A stretch of DNA of 5,772 bases, taken from NCBI GenBank assembly GCA_943328865.2, contig CALQBR020000107.1, positions 1 through 5,772 of the forward strand. Direction: 5' to 3'. This document shows positions 1 to 5,772 of this stretch, in pieces (the stretch's first letter is position 1; each line of letters begins with the position of its first letter). The position numbers were made by a program, and so were the translations under genes. The stretch comes from Sphingobacterium thalpophilum. GTDB lineage: Bacteria; Bacteroidota; Bacteroidia; Flavobacteriales; Flavobacteriaceae. A model generated the notes under the pieces. It saw only the letters and a list, made by a program, of their open reading frames with translations, was not told the origin of the DNA and did not search any database.

Positions 1-1220
1 CCAACACTAGGATTCATTGTAGATACATATTCATAAGCAGAAGCATCATAAGCAGAATCAGTCCATTCAGCAACATTTCCAGACATATTATAAAGACCAT
101 AACCATTAGGCTCATATGATTTGGCTTCTACAGTATAAAGAGCCTGATCAGCAGCATAATCTCCTCTATTAGGCTTAAAATTAGCCATAAAACAACCTCT
201 GTCGTTTTTAGTATAAGGACCTCCCCAAGGATAAGTAGCAGACTCTAATCCACCTCTTGCAGAATACTCCCATTCAGCCTCAGTAGGCAATCTAAAAATA
301 TTAACAGGATCCCTACCTTTAAGCTTCTTAACATAAGTGTTTTTATTAAGAGTCCTCCATGCACAAAAACCTCTAGCTTGCTTCCAAGTCACACCAACAA
401 CAGGATACTCTGAATAAGCTTGATGCCAAAAATAATCATTATGCATTGGTTCATTGTAAGAATAAGCAAAATCTTTAATCCATGATGTTGTATCTGGATA
501 AACCTTAACTTGTTCTGTCTTTATAAATGTACTTCTCTTTCCAACTTTAGCCTTAGCAGCAGCTTGAATATCCATCCAAGAATACCTAAACTTCAACTTA
601 CTTACATCTAAAATTCTTAAACCATTGTAAGCCTCAGAAACAGGCAAATACATAGTATCCATAACTTCAGTATAATGCTCATCAGGATACTTACCTGTAT
701 CCCTAATTAATTTAACTTTTCTATTCAACTTTCTACCGGCATAAGGATCATCAGCAGTTCCAACGCTATAGTAATTTTCATACATATACTTATCATAAGC
801 AGTCATTTTTGCTGGATCCATATCATTAAATGCAAAATCACCAATACTTCCAGAATTTTTACCTCCTTTACCAGAACCAGGCTTTTGACCAACTTCCTCT
901 GCTAAAATAGCCAAACGAACACGCATTGTAGAGTCTTTAACCCACTCCACAAATTGACGGTACTCACTATTTGTAATTTCAGTTTCATCCATATAAAAGG
1001 AAGGAACAGTTACTGTTTTAGTTTGAGAATCTTGAACATTAGCCAAATCGTCGTCTGACTTACCCATGATGAAAGCACCACCAGAAATCAAAGACATACC
1101 AAAAGGCTTTTCAGGATGCCACTTCTTGCCTTTAACTCCAACTAATTCACCTTTATCATTTGAACGACCGCAACCAGCCAGTAAAGCGATAATTGCTAAA
1201 AATGCAATAAACTTTTTCAT
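1..1220 (-). CDS. gldK: GldK, type IX secretion/gliding lipoprotein with sulfatase-modifying-factor fold (3' end outside window)
   Basis: GldK (PorK in Porphyromonas) is an outer-membrane lipoprotein that forms a periplasmic ring with GldN as part of the type IX secretion system, needed for protein export and gliding. The frame is open for 406 codons from ATG 1218-1220 to the window edge. The start is set by a lipoprotein signal peptide: MKK, a hydrophobic stretch (residues 4-15) and the lipobox LLAGC with Cys17 as the lipidation site. An FGE/sulfatase-modifying-factor domain follows: GGAFIMG (47-53), DETEITNSEYRQFVEW (78-93), PVVGVTWKQARGFCAWR (273-289), FRLPTEAEWEYSARGG (309-324), YPWGG (330-334) and LYNMSGNVAEW (376-386). 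A long insertion (about 95-265) separates the first two blocks from the rest, as expected for GldK. Known GldK proteins are roughly 450-500 residues, so about 50-90 C-terminal residues are missing here. The paralogue GldJ shares the fold, but the neighbouring ureohydrolase-like gene favours GldK. Codons are biased toward GCT, GGT and AAG, unlike the neighbours. No Shine-Dalgarno sequence is seen. gldL, gldM and gldN are expected further left. Confidence 0.95.
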   Translation of the reverse strand, partial: MKKFIAFLAIIALLAGCGRSNDKGELVGVKGKKWHPEKPFGMSLISGGAFIMGKSDDDLANVQDSQTKTVTVPSFYMDETEITNSEYRQFVEWVKDSTMRVRLAILAEEVGQKPGSGKGGKNSGSIGDFAFNDMDPAKMTAYDKYMYENYYSVGTADDPYAGRKLNRKVKLIRDTGKYPDEHYTEVMDTMYLPVSEAYNGLRILDVSKLKFRYSWMDIQAAAKAKVGKRSTFIKTEQVKVYPDTTSWIKDFAYSYNEPMHNDYFWHQAYSEYPVVGVTWKQARGFCAWRTLNKNTYVKKLKGRDPVNIFRLPTEAEWEYSARGGLESATYPWGGPYTKNDRGCFMANFKPNRGDYAADQALYTVEAKSYEPNGYGLYNMSGNVAEWTDSAYDASAYEYVSTMNPSV

Positions 1221-1386
1221 ATAAATTTGAGTTATGTACGTATTCTTTTTTTTTCAGTCCGTAAACCTATTTATTTTTTTTGGTAAAAACAATTTTTTTT
1301 GCTAAAAAATAACAAATTATGTGTTTTTTTGTCAAAATCATAGATTTTTAAGTGTAATTCATCTAGACAAAACACCTCTTATTAGT
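1221..1386. other. AT-rich spacer between ureohydrolase-like gene and gldK
   Basis: This gap is extremely AT-rich and carries four T-runs on the plus strand (1246-1254, 1274-1281, 1293-1300, 1324-1330), i.e. A-tracts in the direction of gldK transcription. Such tracts could bend DNA or act as UP-like elements. No convincing intrinsic terminator follows the ureohydrolase-like stop codon, so read-through into gldK is possible. No small ORF or RNA gene is recognisable. Confidence 0.7.
1262..1292 (-). promoter_or_regulatory. Candidate gldK promoter
   Basis: On the minus strand a TTG (1290-1292) lies 20 bases upstream of TAGGTTTA (1262-1269), which matches the Bacteroidota -7 consensus TAnnTTTG except for the last base. 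This would place the transcript start near 1255 and leave a leader of about 35 bases before the gldK ATG. The spacer contains an uninterrupted run of eight A (minus strand; 1274-1281). The AT richness of the spacer makes chance matches likely, so this is tentative. A promoter somewhere here is expected because 166 bases separate gldK from the gene upstream. Confidence 0.4.
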
Positions 1387-2538
1387 CTAAATTAAATTTT
1401 TTCTTTGCGCTTTCCACCATCTTTCTGGAAGTTCTTGACTACATGCTGCCAAATATTCTTCATATGAACATGGTAATAACGTATTTCTTTTCAATTTATT
1501 ACCAGATCCAGAAACAGATGGTATTTCTATCCACCACCGTTCGGTTTTATTACTTTTATAAAAAAACAACTCCTCTTCCTCCAGAGGAACAATGTATTTT
1601 ATATAATTATCCTTATTACCAAAAGGATATTCATTAGATCTATAATGAAACCCTTCTATAAAATACCAAAGAATCTGTGCTATCAAAACCGATTCATGTA
1701 AGGTATTATTGTGATTAAAAACGCCAAACAAGGATACTTTATCACTTATACCAGCATATCTTGACAAAGAACAAATTTCCTTTCCATCAAAACCATTCGG
1801 GGCAAAAGTAGTGAAATTTCCCGAATCTGATGACTTCAACACACTTAAATCTACACTTACAAGATCTGCATCCCTAAAAACAGGTTCAGCAATCGATATA
1901 TTTTTAGAAACTTCACCTAAGCGGTACGCATCAAAAAACAATTTTTCTATCAAATCTATTTCTTCCTGTGGATTATAATAAGTCTGATACCCAATATTGC
2001 AATAATTAAATAGATTATTAGGCTCCTCGATAATAATTTTTGTTAAATATGAATTCGAAGACACCGCATCTTTTTCTTTTCCAAAATCAAATCGACTATC
2101 AATACAAACCAAATTGACCATTTGTTCCAAATCATCATACGCTCTATAAAGCGCATAGGTCATATCCTGTGATCCTCCAATAATTATTGGAATGATTTTT
2201 TTCTTAATCAGACTAGCTACCACTTTCTTTAAGGCAAAATAAGTATCCGCAATAGCATCTCCAGCATGAATATCTCCTAAATCAGCGATAGAAGCATTCC
2301 AGTTTCCAGGATACAAACCATATAATTCTTTACGAACACCCAACAAATCGACATCCGAAATCGCGTTATTATCCCCACGATTATCTAAAACACCAATTAT
2401 TGCAATTTTAATCTTATCCAAATCTGGAAATGCTTCAGGAGTGTGTAAAACAATCTTTCTTCCCAAATGCTGAGAAGTCAACCCATCAATCATCTGAAGG
2501 ATTTCATCATTTAAAGGTTGTAAAAAGTCCATTTCCAT
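1387..2538 (-). CDS. Ureohydrolase (arginase/formimidoylglutamase)-fold protein, probably catalytically dead
   Basis: A 383-residue protein with the ureohydrolase alpha/beta layout: a nucleotide-binding-like strand KIAIIGV (44-50), DLGDIHAGD (86-94), PIIIGGSQD (117-125), NLVCIDSRFDFG (142-153), DLVSVDLS (225-232) and a C-terminal helix HESVLIAQILWYFIEG (281-296). Active family members bind two Mn ions through GGDH, DAHxD and SxDxDxxDP. Here these read GGSQ (Gln124), DSRFD (Arg149) and SVDLSVLKS (Ser232), so only Asp147, Asp151 and Asp230 of the six usual ligands remain. Hydrolysis of formimidoylglutamate or arginine is therefore unlikely, although automatic annotation would call it formimidoylglutamase. 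The C-terminal part (about 312-383) is an extension with two ERWW motifs (333-336, 372-375). No signal peptide is seen, so it is probably cytoplasmic. The start ATG (2536-2538) lies three bases after the topA stop; a second ATG at codon 3 (2530-2532) is an alternative. Its position before gldK hints at a link to type IX secretion, but that is inference. Confidence 0.85.
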   Translation of the reverse strand: MEMDFLQPLNDEILQMIDGLTSQHLGRKIVLHTPEAFPDLDKIKIAIIGVLDNRGDNNAISDVDLLGVRKELYGLYPGNWNASIADLGDIHAGDAIADTYFALKKVVASLIKKKIIPIIIGGSQDMTYALYRAYDDLEQMVNLVCIDSRFDFGKEKDAVSSNSYLTKIIIEEPNNLFNYCNIGYQTYYNPQEEIDLIEKLFFDAYRLGEVSKNISIAEPVFRDADLVSVDLSVLKSSDSGNFTTFAPNGFDGKEICSLSRYAGISDKVSLFGVFNHNNTLHESVLIAQILWYFIEGFHYRSNEYPFGNKDNYIKYIVPLEEEELFFYKSNKTERWWIEIPSVSGSGNKLKRNTLLPCSYEEYLAACSQELPERWWKAQRKNLI

Positions 2539-2541
2539 ATT

Positions 2542-5058
2542 TTACTTCTTTTTAGCTACTACTTTCTTAGTCACTACTTTTTTAGCTACGGCTTTTTTTA
2601 CTGGTGTTTTCTTGGCAGGTGTTTTCTTGGCAATCAATTCTTGAACCTCAACTAATGTCAATTTAGACGCATCAACATCCTTACTCAATTCAATTTTGAT
2701 TTTCCCTTTGGTAATTACTGATCTTCCCCAACGGGCTTTTTCGACTAAAATACCTTCCTCTTTCCAATCATGAATAACCTTGTCAATATTTTTTTGTAAT
2801 TTTTCTTCAATCAATGCTTCAATATCAGATTGCGATAGATTATCAAAATTATACTTTTTACTAACATTAATAAAGACACCGTCCCATTTGATAAACGGAC
2901 CAAATCGACCAGTCCCTTTCTGCACCCCTTCTCCTTTATATATAGCTATCGGCGAATCAGCTACTGCTTTTTCGTCGATTAATTCCTGAGCTCTTTCAAA
3001 ATCAACCGCCAAAGGATCTTCTCCTTTTGGCAAAGAAACAAAAGCTGCACCATGACGCACATAAGGACCATAGCGACCATTACTAACCTCAACTTCTTCG
3101 CCTTTATAAACGCCAAGATTTTTTGGTAATAAAAACAAATTCAAAGCTTCTTCTAAAGCAATGTTCCCTATGTTCTGGTCTGCCATTAAACTAGCGAATT
3201 TCTTATCTTCATCATCCGCAGCACCAATCTGAGCGATCGGGCCAAATTTACCTAACCGAACCGAAACAGGCTTCCCTGTTTTTGGATCGGTTCCCAAAAT
3301 TCTCTCACCACTTTCACGATCAGCATTCTGCTCTACATCTTTTACCGTTGGATGAAATTTATCATAAAACTCTTGCATCATTTTTGTCCAATTGACATTT
3401 CCTTCTGCAATTTCATCAAAATCTTGTTCCACTTTTGCAGTGAAGTTATAATCTAAAATATTACCGAAATTCTTAACCAGAAAATCCGTAACAATAGTTC
3501 CAATATCAGTAGGAACTAATTTTCCTTTATCAGAACCTGTATTTTCTTTCAATACCTTTTCACCAAGTTTCCCAGATTGCAAAATCAATTGCGCATAATT
3601 ACGCTCCTGACCTTCCAAATTTCCTTTCTCTACATAATTTCTATTGATAATGGTAGAAATCGTTGGCGCATAAGTCGAAGGACGACCAATACCCAACTCC
3701 TCTAATTTCTTCACCAAAGAAGCCTCGGTATATCTTGCCGGGGGCCTCGAATATCTTTCAGTGGCTGAAATATAATTATTTTGAAGCTTTTCATTTACCT
3801 TCATTGCTGGCAACATCCCTTCTTGCTCCTCCTCATCGTCATCATGCCCTTCCAAATACACTTTTAGAAATCCTTCAAAAAGCAACACTTCGCCAGAAGC
3901 AGTAAAAATCTCATTGTGATTATTGGCTTCAATTTTTACATTCGTTCTTTCCAATTGCGCATCGCTCATTTGAGAAGCCAAGGTTCTTTTCCAAATCAAA
4001 TCATACAAACGAGCCTGATCCCTATCGATATTCACCGTATGACGCGACATATCTGTTGGACGAATGGCTTCGTGCGCTTCTTGTGCCCCTTTGCTTTTAT
4101 TGACAAAAGTACGTGGCTTAGAAAACTCCTTTCCGTAGGATTTGATAATTTCAGCTTCAGCCGCTTCCATTGCATCCTTAGAAAGGTTTACACTATCGGT
4201 TCTCATGTAGGTAATAAGTCCCGCTTCATATAAGCGTTGCGCTAATTGCATCGTAATTCCAACAGGAAGGTACAATTTACGAGCCGCTTCTTGTTGTAAA
4301 GTAGAAGTAGTAAATGGCCCAGTAGGAGATTTTTTGGTAGGTTTCGTTTCTAAATCCGCTACCTTATATATAGACCCAATATTTTTGTTTAAAAAATCTT
4401 CGGCTTCTTTTTTAGTATTGAAATTTTTAGGCAGTTTGGCTTTGAATACGTTCCCTCCCTCATTGGTAAATTCAGCTACTACAGAATAGGTCGCAACCGC
4501 TTTAAAATTTTGGATTTCTCGTTCTCGCTCTACAATCAAACGAACCGAAACAGACTGCACTCTTCCCGCAGAAAGTCCTCCTTTTATTTTCCTCCATAAA
4601 ACTGGAGACAATTCATAACCCACTAACCTATCCAAAACACGTCTTGCTTGTTGGGCATTGACCAAATTATAATCTATTTCGCGTGGATTATCAATCGCTT
4701 TAAGAATAGCTGTTTTGGTGATTTCATGAAAAACAATTCGTTTGGTTTTCTTTTTATCTAATTTTAATTCTTCGGCAAGATGCCAAGAAATAGCTTCTCC
4801 CTCGCGATCCTCATCACTTGCTAACCAAACTGTGTCAGCGCTTTTCGCCAAAGTCTTTAATTTACTAACCAATGCTTTTTTGTCGGCAGAAACTTCATAC
4901 TTCGGTTTAAAACCATTCTCAACATCCACACCTATTTCTTTTGAAGGCAAGTCGGCAATATGACCGTAACTTGACTCTACTTGAAAATCACTCCCTAGAA
5001 ATTTTTCGATTGTTTTCGCCTTTGCAGGTGATTCCACGATAACTAAATTCTTTGCCAT
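2542..5058 (-). CDS. topA: DNA topoisomerase I (type IA), complete
   Basis: TopA relaxes negatively supercoiled DNA by cutting one strand through a 5'-phosphotyrosine link. The 838-residue product starts with a Toprim domain: LVIVESPAKAK (5-15) with catalytic Glu9, and the acidic triad Asp82/Asp84/Glu86 in SDEDREGEA. The type IA core follows, with RRVLDRLVGYELSP (139-152), GLSAGRVQSV (161-170), the active-site Tyr284 in LITYMRTDS (281-289), EAHEAIRPT (327-335) and GIGRPSTYAPT (456-466). An acidic linker (405-413) interrupts the core. The C-terminal region has no zinc ribbons and the whole protein contains no cysteine; instead there are four repeats of the Toprim-associated C-terminal type (about 585-612, 648-682, 703-736, 764-794), three of them with GKFGP/GRYGP/GRFGP. 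The last 28 residues are a basic tail of KK-led pentapeptides. The start is supported by a -7 element 20 bases upstream. The gene is first in a probable operon with the ureohydrolase-like gene, in the same reading frame and separated by three bases after the TAA. Confidence 0.98.
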   Translation of the reverse strand: MAKNLVIVESPAKAKTIEKFLGSDFQVESSYGHIADLPSKEIGVDVENGFKPKYEVSADKKALVSKLKTLAKSADTVWLASDEDREGEAISWHLAEELKLDKKKTKRIVFHEITKTAILKAIDNPREIDYNLVNAQQARRVLDRLVGYELSPVLWRKIKGGLSAGRVQSVSVRLIVEREREIQNFKAVATYSVVAEFTNEGGNVFKAKLPKNFNTKKEAEDFLNKNIGSIYKVADLETKPTKKSPTGPFTTSTLQQEAARKLYLPVGITMQLAQRLYEAGLITYMRTDSVNLSKDAMEAAEAEIIKSYGKEFSKPRTFVNKSKGAQEAHEAIRPTDMSRHTVNIDRDQARLYDLIWKRTLASQMSDAQLERTNVKIEANNHNEIFTASGEVLLFEGFLKVYLEGHDDDEEEQEGMLPAMKVNEKLQNNYISATERYSRPPARYTEASLVKKLEELGIGRPSTYAPTISTIINRNYVEKGNLEGQERNYAQLILQSGKLGEKVLKENTGSDKGKLVPTDIGTIVTDFLVKNFGNILDYNFTAKVEQDFDEIAEGNVNWTKMMQEFYDKFHPTVKDVEQNADRESGERILGTDPKTGKPVSVRLGKFGPIAQIGAADDEDKKFASLMADQNIGNIALEEALNLFLLPKNLGVYKGEEVEVSNGRYGPYVRHGAAFVSLPKGEDPLAVDFERAQELIDEKAVADSPIAIYKGEGVQKGTGRFGPFIKWDGVFINVSKKYNFDNLSQSDIEALIEEKLQKNIDKVIHDWKEEGILVEKARWGRSVITKGKIKIELSKDVDASKLTLVEVQELIAKKTPAKKTPVKKAVAKKVVTKKVVAKKK
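2545..2628 (-). repeat. Lysine-rich pentapeptide repeat encoding the TopA tail
   Basis: Residues 811-838 of TopA read as five KKxxx units (KKTPA, KKTPV, KKAVA, KKVVT, KKVVA) ending in KKK, giving 13 lysines in 28 residues. The DNA is an imperfect 15-base tandem repeat. Such H1-like tails are known on TopA proteins of several phyla and probably bind DNA nonspecifically. The repeat number may vary between strains. Confidence 0.85.
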
Positions 5059-5078
5059 ATCCCGATTGTTTGTGCCGG

Positions 5079-5086
5079 CAAAAGTA
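5079..5086 (-). promoter_or_regulatory. topA promoter, -7 element
   Basis: The minus strand reads TACTTTTG here, an exact match to the Bacteroidota -7 consensus TAnnTTTG. Twenty bases separate it from the topA ATG, implying a short leader of roughly 15 bases. No TTG is found at the usual -33 distance (about 5104-5110); that position falls in an A/T-tract repeat, which may substitute as an UP-like element. This promoter probably drives topA and the ureohydrolase-like gene together. Confidence 0.65.
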
Positions 5087-5092
5087 TATGAT

Positions 5093-5121
5093 TTTTTTAA
5101 ATTTTGTGTTTTTTAAATTTT
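5093..5121. repeat. Tandem 13-base AT repeat upstream of topA
   Basis: The plus strand carries TTTTTTAAATTTT twice (5093-5105 and 5109-5121), identical copies separated by GTG, period 16 bases. The pair sits directly upstream of the topA -7 element and covers its expected -33 region. Low complexity makes a chance origin possible, but its placement suggests DNA bending or polymerase alpha-subunit contact. Confidence 0.6.
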
Positions 5122-5211
5122 AAAAGTAAATTTTAACGTTCAATGGCAGGTTTTATCCGTTTTAAAATCATAACTGTTTTAAGGAAACCAGCATTTACAG
5201 AATCGGTTTTC

Positions 5212-5253
5212 AAAAAAAAGAAAAAACACCTATACCTATATAATAAGGTAGGT
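5212..5253 (-). terminator. Orphan intrinsic-terminator-like hairpin
   Basis: Read on the minus strand, an outer stem of 5 bp (ACCTA/TAGGT, 5249-5253 with 5228-5232) and an inner stem of 3 bp (CCT/AGG, 5246-5248 with 5235-5237) enclose an 8-base loop with a 2-base bulge. It is followed by G and then a T-tract of T6-C-T8 (5226 down to 5212). The stem is weak but the T-tract is long. No annotated gene lies upstream on this strand inside the intergenic region; it may end antisense transcription coming from miaB, or a short unrecognised RNA. Confidence 0.4.
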
Positions 5254-5310
5254 TCTACTAAAGTCAATAATCCCTCTACTGATGACTTAAAACATTGTTA
5301 ATTCTTAAGC

Positions 5311-5323
5311 TGACATCTTGTCA
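5311..5323. promoter_or_regulatory. Small dyad TGACA-TCT-TGTCA over the miaB -33 element
   Basis: A perfect 5-base inverted repeat with a 3-base centre. Its right half overlaps the TTG (5318-5320) taken as the miaB -33 element, the position of a typical repressor operator. It does not match a regulator site I can name, and a 10-base dyad can occur by chance. Confidence 0.3.
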
Positions 5324-5349
5324 TATTTATTGAAATTCCCTTATCTTTG
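5318..5349 (+). promoter_or_regulatory. miaB promoter (TTG - 21 bases - TATCTTTG)
   Basis: TATCTTTG (5342-5349) matches the Bacteroidota -7 consensus TAnnTTTG exactly, and a TTG (5318-5320) stands 21 bases upstream as the -33 element. Transcription would start near 5356, leaving a leader of only about 10 bases before the ATG at 5367, with no Shine-Dalgarno sequence. Confidence 0.7.
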
Positions 5350-5366
5350 TACTTTGAACCTATACA

Positions 5367-5772
5367 ATGGAAAAGATTATTGAAGAAAGCAAACAAGGCG
5401 AAAGTCTTGTTTTAGAACACAAACCCGAAAACACCAAAAAACTATTCATAGAAAGTTATGGTTGTGCCATGAATTTTTCGGATAGCGAAATTGTCGCCTC
5501 TATATTATCAGGAAATGGATACAATACCACCCAAGTTTTGGAAGAAGCTGATTTGGTCTTAGTCAATACCTGTTCCATTAGAGACAAAGCAGAACAAACT
5601 GTTCGCAAGAGATTAGAGAAGTACAATGCCGTGAAACGCATTAATCCAAAAATGAAAGTCGGGGTTTTAGGATGTATGGCGGAGCGTCTAAAAAGTCAAT
5701 TTTTGGAAGAAGAAAAAATTGTAGACCTCGTTGTAGGACCTGATGCATACAAAGATTTGCCGAACCTTTTAC
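5367..5772 (+). CDS. miaB: MiaB, tRNA-2-methylthio-N6-dimethylallyladenosine synthase (3' end outside window)
   Basis: MiaB is a radical-SAM methylthiotransferase that converts i6A to ms2i6A at position 37 of tRNAs reading codons beginning with U, in the cytoplasm. The 135 codons present cover the N-terminal UPF0004/MTTase domain, with its three auxiliary [4Fe-4S] cluster cysteines in their usual motifs: ESYGCAMN (Cys33), [11 protein letters not shown] (Cys69) and [10 protein letters not shown] (Cys103). [11 protein letters not shown] (122-132) is typical of the MiaB branch. The radical-SAM CxxxCxxC motif and the TRAM domain would lie beyond the window edge; full-length MiaB is about 440-480 residues. 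The start ATG follows the promoter closely and gives a 25-residue hydrophilic leader before the first domain strand; the next in-frame ATG (codon 35) would cut off Cys33. Other family members (RimO, MtaB) are less likely given NTCSIR and VVGP. The gene runs divergently from topA. Confidence 0.95.
   Translation, partial: MEKIIEESKQGESLVLEHKPENTKKLFIESYGCAMNFSDSEIVASILSGNGYNTTQVLEEADLVLVNTCSIRDKAEQTVRKRLEKYNAVKRINPKMKVGVLGCMAERLKSQFLEEEKIVDLVVGPDAYKDLPNLL

Larger units (their letters stand above)
5059..5366. other. Divergent topA/miaB intergenic region
   Basis: This 308-base stretch separates the divergent topA and miaB genes. It holds the topA -7 element, a 13-base tandem repeat, the minus-strand terminator-like hairpin, several TGAC/GTCA boxes and the miaB promoter. 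I see no protein-coding frame of note, no tRNA and no recognisable riboswitch. The segment about 5122-5210 shows no clear structure. Confidence 0.8.

Noticed and set aside
1313..1344. TATGATTTTG and ATAATTTG as gldK -7 elements (minus strand)
   Set aside because: Both depart from the TAnnTTTG spacing or sequence and lack a TTG at the right distance; the TAGGTTTA candidate fits better.
1350..1386. Hairpin after the ureohydrolase-like stop (GGTGT/ACACT)
   Set aside because: The stem is about 6 bp with a wobble pair and a 16-base loop, and it is followed by an A-run rather than a T-run; not a credible terminator.
1443..1637. 64-codon plus-strand ORF
   Set aside because: It lies wholly opposite the ureohydrolase-like gene, and its product resembles no protein family I know; it is an antisense shadow.
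1387..2538. Formimidoylglutamase (hutG) as a functional call
   Set aside because: Half of the metal ligands are substituted and no other histidine-degradation gene is nearby; only the fold assignment is supported.
2780..4963. Plus-strand ORFs of 69, 80, 105 and 73 codons opposite topA
   Set aside because: All are antisense to the strongly supported topA frame, with no promoter or protein motifs of their own.
5456..5641. 61-codon minus-strand ORF
   Set aside because: It is antisense to miaB, whose cysteine motifs confirm the plus-strand frame.

Overview
The window comes from a member of the Bacteroidota, most likely Flavobacterium or a close relative. Four things point there: a gliding-motility/type IX secretion gene (gldK), AT-rich DNA, promoter elements of the Bacteroidota type (TAnnTTTG at -7 with TTG about 20 bases upstream), and start codons without Shine-Dalgarno sequences. 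The gene order miaB <-> topA - ureohydrolase-like gene - gldK is, from memory, a familiar flavobacterial arrangement; I could not check this by search.

Layout from left to right. Positions 1-1220 (minus strand) hold the first 406 codons of gldK, an outer-membrane lipoprotein of the type IX secretion system; its 3' end is cut by the window edge. Positions 1221-1386 are a very AT-rich spacer with a plausible gldK promoter. Positions 1387-2538 (minus) encode a 383-residue ureohydrolase-fold protein of the kind usually annotated formimidoylglutamase or arginase, but three of its six metal-ligand positions are substituted, so it is probably not a working hydrolase. Positions 2542-5058 (minus) encode a complete DNA topoisomerase I (TopA) with a cysteine-free, repeat-type C-terminal half and a lysine-rich tail. 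Positions 5059-5366 are a divergent intergenic region carrying promoters for topA and miaB, a tandem repeat, an orphan terminator-like hairpin and a small dyad. Positions 5367-5772 (plus) hold the first 135 codons of miaB, which encodes a radical-SAM tRNA methylthiotransferase.

topA and the ureohydrolase-like gene are separated by only three bases and almost certainly share a transcript that starts at the topA promoter. gldK follows after a longer spacer and probably has its own promoter; its codon use also differs, suggesting higher expression. miaB is transcribed divergently and is functionally unrelated (tRNA modification). No mobile element, CRISPR array, tRNA or rRNA is visible. The most interesting item is the apparent pseudo-ureohydrolase lodged between topA and the start of the type IX secretion cluster.
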